Positions 33,501 to 45,723 of a stretch of DNA of 64,000 nucleotides are shown piece by piece. Under the pieces are notes generated by a model. It did no database searches and was not told the DNA's origin. It saw nothing but the letters and a program-made list of their open reading frames with translations. The position numbers and the translations under genes were made by a program. This stretch comes from Budorcas taxicolor (taxonomy: Eukaryota; Chordata; Mammalia; Artiodactyla; Bovidae): positions 15,952,001-16,016,000 of the forward strand of contig NC_068913.1 in NCBI RefSeq assembly GCF_023091745.1, given 5' to 3'. The number at the start of each line of letters is the position of its first letter. Positions within the stretch are counted from its first letter, which is position 1.

Positions 33501-34334
33501 GCATATATTGTTAGCTATTTTTATTATTATCATCACTAAGAACAAACTAATTCTCTTTATTTTTTCTGTGGCCCTGAATTAGCTGACATTGTTGTTAAAT
33601 GTTGTTTTTCTAATCCCAAGCTCTTTTTTTCTTTTGTTTATACAACCATCTTCCAAAATATTCATTTGAGGCTATGGTTTTCCATGCTTGGTTTAAGCCA
33701 AAAGATGAATTTTTTCCAAGGCAAATGAATATAATCAGTTAGGACTTGTTGAGTTATGGGAAAAGAGGAAAAAAAGAATACTTCACATTGCTTTAGAAAA
33801 AGAACCTCACAGAAGTATCTAAAAATAATAATGATTCTCAAAGAGAAAATTTAAATTAGCAACATTGGAAAACTAGATTTTTTAGGCTAGGGTATTGTTG
33901 ACTCTAATTAAATTTAAGCTTCTTAAGGAAAAAATTAATAGGATACTGTAGATGGCAAGTAGAAAATCTCTTTCAACAACATTGTGCTAGGGAGAAATTA
34001 AGATACTAGGGGGAAAACAGCTGTTCAAGAAGCAATCTTTCCCTGTACAAAAGTGTCCAGTAACCAGCTCAAAAGCACTTCATTCACTTCACTCTGAAAG
34101 GAGGTTTTGATGTAGTTTTAAAACACAAATGAGCAAGCCCTTTGGAGACTAGACCTAAGATATACATTTGGTCAGATTCTAACTCTGACACCACCATTGG
34201 GTGTCCATGTGGTATGGTAGGTATATTATCTTTCAAAATATCCCTTTCCTATGGAAGTTGATGTCAAACCTGATTAGGTGACTTACTTTGGGCAGTTAAG
34301 TATGGGTGAAGTGATAAGTGCCATAGCCCAACAC
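33501..34334. other. Unique AT-rich sequence
   Basis: No recognised feature. Confidence 0.5.
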
Positions 34335-34452
34335 TGAAAGTGCTGCTGATGTGCTCAGTCGTGGCCGACGCTTTGTGACCCCATGGACTGTAGCCCACCA
34401 GGTTCCTCTGTCCATGGAATTCTCTAGGCAAGAATACTCGAGTGGGTTGCTG
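34335..34452 (-). mobile_element. Bov-A fragment, antisense
   Basis: GTGCTCAGTCGTGGCCGACG, GACTGTAGCCCACCAGGTTC, GGCAAGAATACTCGAGTGGG. Confidence 0.9.
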
Positions 34453-36619
34453 ACAATAGTATATACTAATAAATTATGCTTAGATGAATGAATGACTGAT
34501 AATGATACTGACTGTAGAAAATAGGCATTTTTTTTCACCCAGAGTTATAATGAATTTAGGGAATTAATACCATGCAAATTTCTAGAAAAATATTCTTAGA
34601 GACTCTCTGGTTAGGGGTAAGAATAGGATAAGAAAGGGAGCAGTGGGAAAGGAAAAGGAGAACTGAATGGTATCAGCCAAGCAGTTTGGATTAATTAAAT
34701 GTCTTCTTTGAAAAACAAACAGCTTTGGAGAACTGACAACAAACCATAAGGGCGCCTTACAAACAGTTTCACAAAGTGTCAAGTTTGTCTGGGAATGTTT
34801 CCAATATTAATGCATGTTGCCACTTTTTAAAGAGGCTAAAGACAATCTATGGCTCACGAAAAGAAAAGGTCTGAAGGTATTAAGCCAAATGTAATTTTCT
34901 TGAGTCAATTTCAAAGAATCTTATAGGTCTGTGGAATCCATTAAGTGAATTATTTGAACCCTCTCAAACTGTTCATTAAAAATATTTTATGAAAAGTTAT
35001 AATCTGAGTATTTTTATTAAATATCTTTTTGGCTTTCATTTTTTTTAAACCATATTTTAAATAAGCATGGTTTGGGCTCATCAAGCAGCTTAAACTATTT
35101 TTGAAAAGTTTTGGGTTCAGTAAAAGCCAAGCTGCTTTTTGCCAAGCAACTTTTCCTCTCATTTTATAAACCGTATATATTTTAAGGGAAATTTAACCCA
35201 TGTGTTTTTGATTCATTTAAATTTAAATAATCAAAATAGTGTTTTTTACAAGCTAGTTGATGTCAAGAAGCTTTTTGAGTCTTTTAAAGAAAATTTTATT
35301 CTAAAAAGAAGAAGCAATGATTTGCCAACTGTAAATGCATTTCAACACCAAGAAGCTTGTATTCATTTGTAACTGCAAACCCCTGTTTCTGAGTCCCTTC
35401 TATATCTGGCAGAGATGATCATTCCTGTTCTCTAACGTATTGGGGCCTAGACTCCCCAACGTTAGCTAGCTTTTTGATGAAGTAAGTGTATTAAGGCTGT
35501 AAAAATAAGGAAAATGGTGATGATTGTTAAAACGTTTCAAGAACTCATTGGTGGTGCAAGAGATTGTGTCGCCAAATGGAAAGTGTTCTCCTTCATCCGT
35601 CACACATTTATCGAATCTTTATTACGAATATGACACATCCACAGAGATGGGAAAGCTGCTAAGATGAACGTCTTCGGGGCTCCTTAACCCAAAGTTAAGA
35701 AGAGTAACCTCAGAGGTTTTCTTTCTTCCTTTATTAAAATAGGGAGAGACCTGAAAATTCCAGTGGGGTAGTATTTTGATGGAAGGGGGACTGACATTTG
35801 GATTTTGGAGTTTTAAGAAAGGCAGATAATAGTCTCAGGGAATTAGATTAAGAATGAGGGGAGATAGAGTTTATCAGGCAGATGGGGCTGCTTTTTCTCT
35901 TTCCCACCTTTGTGTCCTCCTGGGGCAAGAAAGTCATTCAGATGACTGATCAAATCACAATGGCCTTTAAGCTGTGATGTACTAAAGCTTAATAGCTACT
36001 TATTTTAAATCTTCAGATATCCTCTCTAAACTTGGAGTTGCTAAATGTCAGATAAATAGGTGCCTAATCTCTCTTCACTGTGGTTCTCAGTAGCTTCTTT
36101 TTCAGATCTATAAATATGAATAGCATCCAACCTATGAATCTTCCCAAAGTAACTATGATAGCACTTTGCTCTTTGCCTCACTCTCTAGAAATTTTCTCTA
36201 GACAAAGAATTATTTATTTTGCTGCCCTCCTCCTCTTGCATAGGTGGCCAGGAGTGAGAGTTAGGGGAAGGAGAAAAGAGAAGCTTTGCTCCAAAATTTG
36301 ACCTAACTCAACGTAAAGACAAAACTCCTGAAAAATACAAAACTCTAATTTCATAGATTCTGCCACGTCTTTATGGACCTCATTGCATACCTAGAGTAAG
36401 ATGATTCTTAGGTAGACGCTGCTTAGCAGAACATTGTAATGGGCCTCATTTCTTAAACACATAGAACTTTACATATTGTCAAAGAAAAAAAGACAGTTTA
36501 TTGGCTTTATATAAATAGGATTTCCACATGTGACTGTGTAAGCTGTGCAGCTGTATGATGGCTTTGTAGATAAATGAAATGACAAGGGAGAGATTTCAGA
36601 CAGTCTGGTTCCAATTCTT
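34453..36619. other. Repeat-poor unique sequence
   Basis: About 2.2 kb without a recognised repeat, AT-rich, with homeodomain-like ATTA/TTAATTAA cores. No open frame above about 77 codons and no exon signal I would trust. Confidence 0.5.
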
Positions 36620-36641
36620 TCTCTCTCTCACACACACACAC
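36620..36641. repeat. (CT)n(CA)n microsatellite
   Basis: Four CT units then six CA units. Confidence 0.85.
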
Positions 36642-37549
36642 GTACCACATCACCTAACACTTTTCTTGCTTTACCCTTAGAGTAATGTACTATCTGAAAG
36701 GGCTAAGGAGTGGTTTTATTAAGAAATGGGCTTAAAGAACTCTTCACTTTTTTAGGTGAGCAGTCCTCTGCATATCATCTTCAAATAAAAGAATATACAG
36801 CTCATGGCAGAGCATAGCAAACATTATGGAAAATTGAACTTTTGGCCTGGAATGTTTGTTTTCGAACACATGATACCATGACGGTCAGTATATTTACAAT
36901 TCCATCAAAAATCCCAGTTCAGTTATCACTATGCCTGTTCTTGGACCAAACATGCTGGTTGAAGAGCTGGAATGTTCTAATGGGCCAGGCCTGAGTCATG
37001 GTCATTTTCCAATACTAAGGGATGGATTCAGTGCCATCTGAATCATGGAATAAGAGTGGAAAGGGATAATTCCCACAGAGAATCAATAATAGAAGACAGA
37101 ATAACAAATGTCTTATCTGCCGCCTGGTATTTTTCATTTGTTACTGAGCCAAATTGTCTCCAAATCCTATTTTCATATACCTCTAATTAAATTTCACCTA
37201 TTTGGTCTTTTACTAGCATTCTAAAATGTTGAAATAAATTTGAATATTTATTCTGTCATCTTTCAAATAAGTCACATTAAGCTGTGGAAGAAATTGATAT
37301 TTTATATCCAGTTTACTATATAAATATTGAATTAACAGACCCAAAATTGTGATACTCAACTAGCTTTCATTTGATATAATTTCATCATTCAACAATTGTT
37401 TATCAAACACTTAGTAGGTACCAAACATAAGATTACATTTATTTATACTCCTGGCTACACTTTTAGTTACATTTATTATTACCTAGCCTTTATTTTTTAT
37501 CTTCTACACAAGGATAAATTTTTATTCAATTTACATAAACATTTGGAAT
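36642..37549. other. Unique AT-rich sequence
   Basis: Possible short L2 3'-end trace near 37385-37420 (CATTCAACAATTGTTTATCA). Otherwise nothing recognised. Confidence 0.45.
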
Positions 37550-37660
37550 GTGAAATTATATGCCAGAAATTGTGCTAGCATTGGAGCTACAAGGAAGCCA
37601 TAATCTAGTACAGAAGAGAGATGTACAAACATGATTAAAATAAAGTGTGATCAGAAAAAC
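37550..37660 (-). mobile_element. L2-like fragment, antisense
   Basis: TGCCAGAAATTGTGCTAGCA, TTGGAGCTACAAGGAAGCCA and TAAAGTGTGATCAGAAAA follow the antisense L2 3' region (ccaggcactgtgctaggcgctgggga...). Diverged. Confidence 0.45.
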
Positions 37661-37735
37661 AACAGTCTTCAGAGTTTGGGCATGCTTACTTCTAAAATAA
37701 ATGAGTTTATAGACTAACAATATATTTAACACTAT

Positions 37736-37755
37736 CCCCCCCCCCCCCCAAAAAA
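37736..37755. repeat. Poly-C (14 nt) followed by poly-A
   Basis: Fourteen consecutive C then six A. Confidence 0.9.
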
Positions 37756-38112
37756 CATAAATAAAGATCAAGGCATCAATTTTCTTAGTTAATCCAGATT
37801 GAGTTCTAGACTCCTGTGTCATTTCCCAAATGTTCACACATTGTTTGTTTAGCAAGCAGTTCAAATTTTTACAAGAAATCAACTTCACATTGTAAGTAAT
37901 TTTTTTAAATGATAATCTTCACCCTTCTTTTTAAAATCAAGACCCTTTAGAGCCCTCACTTATTTTCTGTGGTGTCCCCAGAATAATTAATGTTGACTTG
38001 GAGATCGCACTTGCTAACTCTTTCAGTATCTTGGGAGCATAGAGTATCTAGGCACAGACATAAAAATGGACAGATGCTATGTTCTTTTATCTTACTACTT
38101 CAACCTCTCCAG
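37756..38112. other. Unique sequence
   Basis: No recognised feature. Confidence 0.45.
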
Positions 38113-38165
38113 ACTAGTGGTTCTCAAACTTTAGACTAGCAGAATCATCTGTAGAGCTCTTAAAA
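38113..38165. mobile_element. hAT-Charlie MITE left end
   Basis: CTAGTGGTTCTCAAACTTTA, GAATCATCTGTAGAGCTCTT: the start of a MER5/MER20-type element, cut by the following SINE; I could not find its right end. Confidence 0.5.
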
Positions 38166-38375
38166 TAATGATTTTATTGATTTATTTTTGGCTCTGCTGG
38201 GTCTTCCTTGCTGCACAGGATTTTCTCTTGTTGCAGCCAGTGGTGACTATTCTCTAGTTGTGACATACAGGCTTCTCATTGCAGCGGCTTCTCTTGTTGT
38301 AGAGCACAGACTTCATGGTTGTGGAGTAGAGGCTCAGTTGCTTCGTAGCACGTGGTCTTCGGGTTTCTCCATAAG
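38166..38375 (-). mobile_element. CHR-type SINE, antisense
   Basis: TTTGGCTCTGCTGGGTCTTC, TTCTCTTGTTGCAGCCAGTG, CTTCTCATTGCAGCGGCTTC and TTGCTTCGTAGCACGTGGTC match the same family as 23816-24151; the tRNA head is missing. Confidence 0.8.
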
Positions 38376-38384
38376 GAAACTTTA

Positions 38385-38500
38385 TGGCCAACCAATAACA
38401 AGCACTGTACTAAGCACTAGGGAAACAAAGATAAAACAAATTCCCAGCATGTAGAGAAGCTGTGTGCACGGAGACAACAGAATCCCCCTGAGAGGTGCTA
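38385..38500 (-). mobile_element. L2-like fragment, antisense
   Basis: AACAAGCACTGTACTAAGCA, CTAGGGAAACAAAGATAAAA resemble the antisense L2 3' end. Low certainty. Confidence 0.4.
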
Positions 38501-39584
38501 TGTTGAGGGCTGCTAGGGTCTGCTAGAATGACCAGACCTATGTGCATTATTCGTGAGTATTTGTAGGAGAGGGGAAGCTCCCCAGAAGGCAAAGATTGTT
38601 CTGTGACCAAGAGAAGTAATGCTGGGCAGAGCAAATCCACATTCGACTTGGCGGGTTGGGGAAAATTTTATAAGACAGGGTATATTATAAATTATTTCTA
38701 TAAATATCTCCTAAAGTTTTCTGTTGCATTAACTTTTATTATTGTAGTTTTCATTTATGTCTTTTCTTTTTACTTTTGAAATCATTGTTAACCTTTAGAA
38801 ATAATTATAATAAGATAAAATTTTCAAATATTTTGAGTATTCTTTCCTTAGGATGTTAGAGATAAAAGGCCCACACTTGTAAACCTACTTGCTGCCCCCT
38901 GCACTGAGTTAGAGCAGAGCCAAGGCCTTGGAATATGTTGCACAGCATCACACCTGCGTGACCAGAGTCAGGTTATATTCATAATCTGGGAAGCAGAGTC
39001 ATGGGAGGGAAAAGGGGAGTCACAGTACATATATTGGGAGCTTTGCCTGATGTTGTTCCAGAATTCAGACTTCACAGTGAAACTGAGTCAGAAACCAAGA
39101 AGGGTTGGGCAATGTCAGAAGGTTCTAGGTGGTACTAGAGAATTTTTCCAGGAAACATCATTTTATCCTCTAGGGGATTTGCATTGGGCTTCCGGCTCTA
39201 CCAGGTCATGATATACTTCCTAAGCATGGAGTTCAGCCTTTGCTACAGCTTTAGACACCATCTTCTTTCTTGGTTGTGAACAGGCCCACAGCATGATTGC
39301 CGTGTGGCTTCTCACAATGTGGCCTCACCTCCTCCCTGGGGTTCCTTTGAGGCAGCCCTCTCTTCCCCCTCAAGAGGGGCAGGAGAACAGGCTATAGAGG
39401 AGATGATTCTCACAGTTTTGTCTTGTACACATTATGTTTATTTGTAAAAGTGTGAGATTCAAGATATCTCAAGCCTGGAGCTCCTGGTAGCCCAGGAGTT
39501 GGCCTTTCCCTCTTTCTTACACACATACATGAGAATATAAAATGAAAATTGCAATTACCCCGGGGTCAGGAAAAGCACTGAGAC
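38501..39584. other. Unassigned sequence
   Basis: 39180-39400 is GC-richer (GTGTGGCTTCTCACAATGTG, CTCACCTCCTCCCTGGGGTT) and could be an old LTR, but I cannot name it. No gene seen. Confidence 0.4.
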
Positions 39585-39725
39585 TTATCATTCAACAGCA
39601 AGTATTTACTGAGAATTGTGTTCCAATTCCTGTCTAGGTGCTTGGAATGTACCAATGAGCAAAATAGACCAAAAAAAAAAAAAACAAAAACGATCTGTGC
39701 TTGTGAAGCTCGCATTCTAGAGGAA
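39585..39725 (-). mobile_element. L2 3' end, antisense, with an A14 run
   Basis: CAAGTATTTACTGAGAATTG, CTAGGTGCTTGGAATGTACC and GTGAAGCTCGCATTCTAGAG follow antisense L2; A14 at 39671-39684 interrupts it. Confidence 0.6.
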
Positions 39726-40124
39726 TTTTTTTTCAATCCCACGTGAATGATAGTATCAAATTCTTCCCTCAAAGGGTGTTTACTAGGGAGGGGCATAGAT
39801 AAGGTGGGAGAACCACAGACGACCTGGACAAGTGGCTTCTCTGAGTGGGAGAGTGGGTAGAAAGGGGATGAGTGGCAGTTAAATTCAACTACTTTACAGT
39901 TTTGTTTGGATTAAGACCATTAATCTTTTAAAGAAAATGGAAAAAAGTCTATTTTAAAAATCTAGGAAACTTACAATTAGGCAAATTTTATAAGTAAAAT
40001 TATTTTCTTTTTCCTCTCAGCAAATCTCTGCTTTTCAGGTGTTAACATAATCCACCTACCAGTCAGTCAGTCAGCATATCATGCTTGTCGTTTATAGTAT
40101 GGCACTTCCCAGATAAGAATTCCA

Positions 40125-40155
<31 letters not shown>

Positions 40156-40943
40156 ATCTTACATGGCTTCAGGAGCCACCTGGCAGTCAGGCTGTTGAAT
40201 TGAATTCAAGGATGCTTTCAGACTAGTGCCATGAAACAGGCAATTCACTGTATTTCCATAAGACACATTACTGTCCCTCAGTGAATGATATCTGACAGAA
40301 ACAGTAAAGAGCGACTTATCTAACATCTAACAAGCATTGCTTTTCCCAGGATGGGCAGAGAAAAGGATGCTGAAGGGAGCCATGGCATGTAAGTCTTAGC
40401 ATCACTGAGTAATCACAATGAGTACATTGTAAGAAGTCAGTATACGCCCACCAATTGTGGCTGAAAAGCCTATACTATGACACCTGTCCTTGAAGAACTT
40501 CGGTGAAATTCCTTTTCAAGTGAAACAGAATAAAAAGCCTAATTCTCTGGAAACTCAGAAAAAGAGGGGTCTCTGTAGGTTGATTAATGGTGAAGGAGAA
40601 ATGGCCTGTGAAACCAAGCATGAGACCCAAGTAGACTTCTCTTGGTGAACTTTGTCTCCCCATCCTATGAATTTACTGAGCCAGAGGTGCTACCAAGCTT
40701 TTGCCATGGGAAAAAGTATTTTCATGGGTTTTCTGTTTGATTATGGGTGTCCTCTCTCAGAAATGCCTACCTACACAAGTGCTATAGCACAAAGACTTTG
40801 CATAAGGATAATTAGCCAGTCAGTCAATAGGACTACGGGCTGCTATTTTCTGCTGGAAACAGACTGGAGCCTCAGTACAAGTAAATAATCTCATCCTGGG
40901 GCAGAGAAGACTTTTCTAATCCTTAACAGTATTCTTTGGTTTG
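39726..40943. other. Unique sequence with a T-rich run
   Basis: (TTTTC)n then T16 at 40124-40155. No gene or named repeat recognised. Confidence 0.5.
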
Positions 40944-41058
40944 ATCTAGTCACTAAGTCCTATCTGACTCTTGTGACTCTATAGACTGTAGCCGGCCAGG
41001 CTCCTCTGTACATGGGATTTCCTAGGCAAGAACACTGGAGTGGGTTGCCATTCCCTTT
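40944..41058 (-). mobile_element. Bov-A fragment, antisense
   Basis: TAGTCACTAAGTCCTATCTG, GACTGTAGCCGGCCAGGCTC, AAGAACACTGGAGTGGGTTG. Confidence 0.85.
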
Positions 41059-43739
41059 GGGACTTAAGTCTCTTAGAGTCATGAGGTGAGTATGATGGGA
41101 AACAATTCCAGATTTTCCACTCGATTCTATATTGTGAAAATTGCTACATCAAATGAACAATGAATTGGTTCACAGCTACTTTAGGGTAGATGGGTAGGAA
41201 ATGTCATCACAATGGTTGTTTCCCAAATTGCAAACCAGTAGGAATATTTTTCTTGGAAAATTGAACACATATGTAACTATAACTAGTCTGATGTGTAGTT
41301 TTCCATTTAAAAAAAAAGTAGGAATAAATGTCTACTATATACAGTGCTTTGTGTGCTAACATCCGTGGAGAATGGTTTTGGGCAGGGTTGACACCATTTT
41401 ATAAAATGATTATTTAAAGTCTAAATGGGATAAAAATTCAAACAAATGCTTTTCCTAAAGTCATAGATTCAACCTAAAATTAAATCTATAGTTATTCCAC
41501 TGTGGCTAAAGGTGGTAATCAAAGATTAAATGGATTTGCTTCGCTGGGAGTCTCCAGTCACCATCAAAGCACCTCTAAGCTCTGGATTGAGGCCTATTCC
41601 TATAATGAAACTGATTTGGTTCTTTTACACTTTTCCCCTTCAACCCTAATAGATTCCTGTGGCTTTTGTGTCATATGTTCATCATTCTGATCAGATAATT
41701 ATTCCCATCCCATCTTCCTCATGCTTCTTTGCATCATCTCACTGTTGCAGATTTAAACTTACATACACTCCTTCTTGTCTCCTTCCTACTAATCCTTCCC
41801 AGATTAATCCTTCCTACTAATCATTCCACAGGTGAATGGAAGGTGTTGACTAGTCAATATGTTTCCTGTGTATTGTCAGCTGCTCCAGCGTTTTGTGGCT
41901 GAGAAGCATGGAGATATTCATTTAAGTCACCAAGCTTCTGTCATGTCCCAGTGGGATGGATGCCTGGGATCGAGTGGATGCTTAGAGTGGTACTGAAACC
42001 TATGTCTCACTGGTGTCAGCAGCAAGGCTGCAAAGAATGCAGTGATATCATTTTCAGAGGATACAGAAAAAGCATCCTCAAAGTGGAACTATTCTCTCAG
42101 AAATACGAGGCTTACTAATTTCTAGTTTTCAAGGGCTTGTAATCATGGGGAATGAACTTGAAGTTTAAAATTCTGTGGTTGTCATTCAATAATACTGGAG
42201 ATCCAAGATGTCTTCTCAGTCAAAGTCTTAGCAAGCACAAACTATCCTCTCTTGCTAGATGTTCATCAATGTCATTTATTTCTGAGCAATTTGGGATTCA
42301 ATGAAACATCCTTGAGAGTTAGTCATTAAAAGGAGGACATAGAGTATTATAACAAGGAAAGATGTTCCTGCTACCTCATTAAAAGTAAACACAATGTGTA
42401 TTACATGATGTGATTTTTTCATACACACACAAAACTTGGGTAACAAAGAATGAGATTATTTACACCCAGATATTAGCTGGGGATATCTATGAGTGCTGGG
42501 ATTACAGAGGATTCTTATATTTTTCTTTATGGTCATTTTAACTTTTACAATAAATGAAAACAGTGGATGTTATAAATTAAACCACAAACAATTTGGCTTC
42601 ATATACAGAAAGCCCTCAAGGGGATGGCACTTACATTAGAAACAAGCAAACAGAGCAAAACAGAACTAAAATTCTATATTACAGGAGTAACTTAGAGGTT
42701 TCATAATGATTTCCTAGTTCTGAAAGTGAAAATAAGTTCTGACAGATTTCAGATTAGTTTAGTCTTCATTGAGGTTTTCAGTGTTCCCTTTCAGTGTTCC
42801 AGTGTGGGTTTTGTTTATGCTTAACACTATTTCCAGATGGTTTGGGAGGAGAAAACAAAGATTTTTTAAGGCAGTGTCATCACGTTTGATTCTCATATTT
42901 GGAAACAATATTTTACCGTGCCCTTCTTTAATACATACATATATGCCCTTCCTTTGATATATTTAAAGAATATGTTTTACTTCCTCGTATTCCTTTTTTA
43001 AATCTTTTTTAAACTATTATTACTTAGTGTTTTTTGATCTCACTCCAAAAGCTTTATGACAGCTGAGTTTAAGTGGTTGCTTCAGGCTACAGAAGTCAAA
43101 GATGTAATTGAATTCTGCTTCCAGGCTTGGCATACAAAATCAAGAAAAATTTCATTCATTATGATTAATTAATCCAGAAGCACAGTGGTAGTATTATGAT
43201 TCTATTGTATCTGGAACTTGGCACGTTTTCAACTGACATTTACATGGTAAAGGAGAAAAGGGAATGGTAACTCTGTGCCTGGCAAACTTCTCCATAATAG
43301 ACAGCCTGGAAAAAAAAAAAGAACAAACAAGAGATCAGGGAGAGAAAAGATGTTACATATTGTATGGGCTTGGATTTTTTGATTCCTCTCACAATGAATG
43401 ATATCCTAGAAAATGCCATAATATGGGATAGTGAATGACTTACACATCAGAGTTACCCTCAATATCACTTTTATTATATACCTCACTTTATCCTACATAC
43501 TGTTATAGTGAAAATTAATCACCATTATAGTGGTAGGTACAAGTGAACAACAACAAAAACATTTCCAAATGCCTGTAAAAAATAGGCATGGCTAATGAAA
43601 ATTGCCTGCTCAAATCCTTTTACATGGATTTCCTTCCTTTGCTGTAATAAACTTTAAAGTAGATTACCTGGGATTGTCTAGCAGACAGTTGATATAACTA
43701 TGGGACCAGCATCAGTTGAGGAGGGACACTTCTCAACAG
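41059..43739. other. Repeat-poor unique sequence
   Basis: About 2.7 kb with no recognised repeat except small internal doublings (for example TCCTTCCTACTAATC twice near 41783-41825). No open frame above about 62 codons in it. Confidence 0.5.
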
Positions 43740-43800
43740 TGAAGATGATGGAAGACAAAGAAAGAAAAGGAGAGAGAGAGAGAAACAGAGGAGAGGGAAC
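43740..43800. repeat. Purine-rich (GA)n tract
   Basis: AAAGAAAGAAAAGGAGAGAG and AGAGAGAAACAGAGGAGAGG: strand-asymmetric polypurine. Confidence 0.8.
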
Positions 43801-43826
43801 GAACCCGTTAGCCACGGTGTATTTTG

Positions 43827-43875
43827 CAAGAACACAAAAGAACGCAAACACAAGAACACAAGAACACAACACTCA
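43827..43875. repeat. Degenerate short tandem repeat (ACAAGAAC-like)
   Basis: Five imperfect units around AAGAACACA / AAGAACGCA / CAAGAACACA in 49 nt. Small plus- and minus-strand frames across this stretch are explained by composition. Confidence 0.7.
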
Positions 43876-45723
43876 CAAAATCTCAGTGACATACAACAAT
43901 CATCATGTATTTAACATGCATCTGTAGGTCAACTCTGCTAATCTCTACCAAGCTTGCTCATGCAAATGCAAGTCAGGGGGTGAGCAGTTGCCCTAGGCTG
44001 CCTGGGATCTACTGGGCTTCTTGGGTTCTAAAGGCAGGTCTATAGGTCAGCCAAGAGATTCTGTCTCCCATCTTTCTGTGAATAACTGGCTAGATGAGGA
44101 ATGTTTGTCTCATGGCAAAGGCAGAGGCTCAAGAGAGTGCAAGCTCCATCACACAACAGCTTCCACTTTAAGTGCCCATGACATCTGTAAACCTTATTGA
44201 AGGAAGTCGCATATCTGGGCATTAGTAGAATGGGGAAGTACTAGACCCTGGAGAGACAAAAAGAATTGTAACAGTAGCTCCATCATCACAGAAGGTGAAA
44301 TGGAAAGGGGAGTGAGAGTAAGAGAGACAAGGAAACAAATAATTTCCTTTAGATCTTCCCTGACCCATAGCCAAGCCAATGAGGAACTCATGTCACTAAT
44401 GTTCAACTGTTGAAGGTTTTGGGAGAGTCATCATAATTTATTTTGAAGAATTCTTGCTAATAACATGGTGGTGACTTTGGGGAACACATTCTGTTGTGGA
44501 TCATAGTCTCATTTTGGCAGCAACTTTCTTTCCCATATACTGGCATGAAGTTTTTTCTGAGCAGTGTGGGAGAAACTCTCTTTTCTGGCGGCCCGTGGAT
44601 TTCAATTTGTCATTAATTTTGAATCATGCTGTCATCATGACAGCCTAGGGGCCTACAGATGCAAACATCAGATAACGCAGGTAGGTGTAAGTTAGGCTGC
44701 TAGCTCCGAAATGTGCTGAGGATAAGCGCTATATATGGATGAGATCCAAAATATACTTCCTACATAAGAAAGCCAGTTAACACAAAGAGCTCTTTAATTA
44801 TTAAAGCACATATAGGAATACTGAGAAAAGACTGACTTCCATAACTGGCTCTATATACATTTTGTGACATTATGCAAAGGAAAGGAAACCCTTTTTATGC
44901 CTTGAAGTACCTTATTTTCTATACCTGTAAAATGAGATATTTAAAACACAGAGCAAAACTTAACTATATCACTGGAAGGTCTATATACTAAGATATTAAA
45001 ATCTGTAATTCTGGCAAATGTGTGTTCTACTTTCAGGGTTTTACAAAAATTTTGGTGCATCTGTATAAGATTTAGACTAAAGTGAGGCAGAGGCCATTTT
45101 CCTGTCCCTTTTACACCATCTCTGCTGATAAACATGGTTGTGAAAAATCATATTTCTCTGCAACAGTGTCCACTGCTCCCTCTGCGGCTTCCTTGGTGAG
45201 AAGTGGTGGTGATGGCAGCCACAGCAGCACTGACCGATTGCTCTCGTCTCCCAGTCCCTGCATGGTAGCCTCACGGGTACCCAGAAGCCAAGGCAATGGT
45301 GCCACAGAGTGGGAGCAGGTTCTTGACTCAGGCATGGCTCCAGTAGTGTCTCACTGGTAGTAGTAGCTGGTGAATGAATCAGTTTTCTATTATTCTGCCA
45401 TCTCTTCCAAAGACCCAGAACCTGGTCATTCCACACATCTTATAATTTCATAAGAACTCATTTTCTGTATAAATCTTCCTGCTTATAAATACTTGAAGTG
45501 ATATCTCTTTCCTGAACTGAACCTTGACTAACATGGAAACCTAACTTACGCAAATATAAAACAATCCGGAAAAGGATCATATGGGCCAATCTGATAGGAA
45601 CGTGCAAATAAATGATCAAACTCATTTTGTACTTGTATTTCCTCTATATACTCATCAACAGATATGTACCTATTCCATCAAGAAAAAGGCTATAAAAATT
45701 TTAAGATGTAGATAAATGTTGCA
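43876..45723. other. Unassigned sequence with possible old LTR pieces
   Basis: 43876-44300 (ACAACAATCATCATGTATTT, GCATCTGTAGGTCAACTCTG) and 45440-45537 (TATAAATCTTCCTGC, ATATCTCTTTCCTGAACTGA, ACCTTGACTAAC) resemble pieces of ancient MaLR/ERVL LTRs, not resolved. 45082-45436 is open on both strands (92 and 119 codons) in a GC-richer patch without recognisable motifs. An 8-bp-arm palindrome lies at 44628-44644. Confidence 0.35.
44628..44644. promoter_or_regulatory. GCTGTCAT/ATGACAGC palindrome (possible TALE-homeodomain site)
   Basis: Perfect 8-bp inverted arms around one C. Each arm contains TGTCA/TGACA, the core bound by MEIS/TGIF-type homeodomains. Function is inference only; such sites occur by chance. 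Confidence 0.2.

Noticed and set aside
45077..45436. 119-codon minus-strand and 92-codon plus-strand frames on the same DNA
   Set aside because: Open on both strands because of composition; no motif, and the neighbourhood resembles old LTR sequence.
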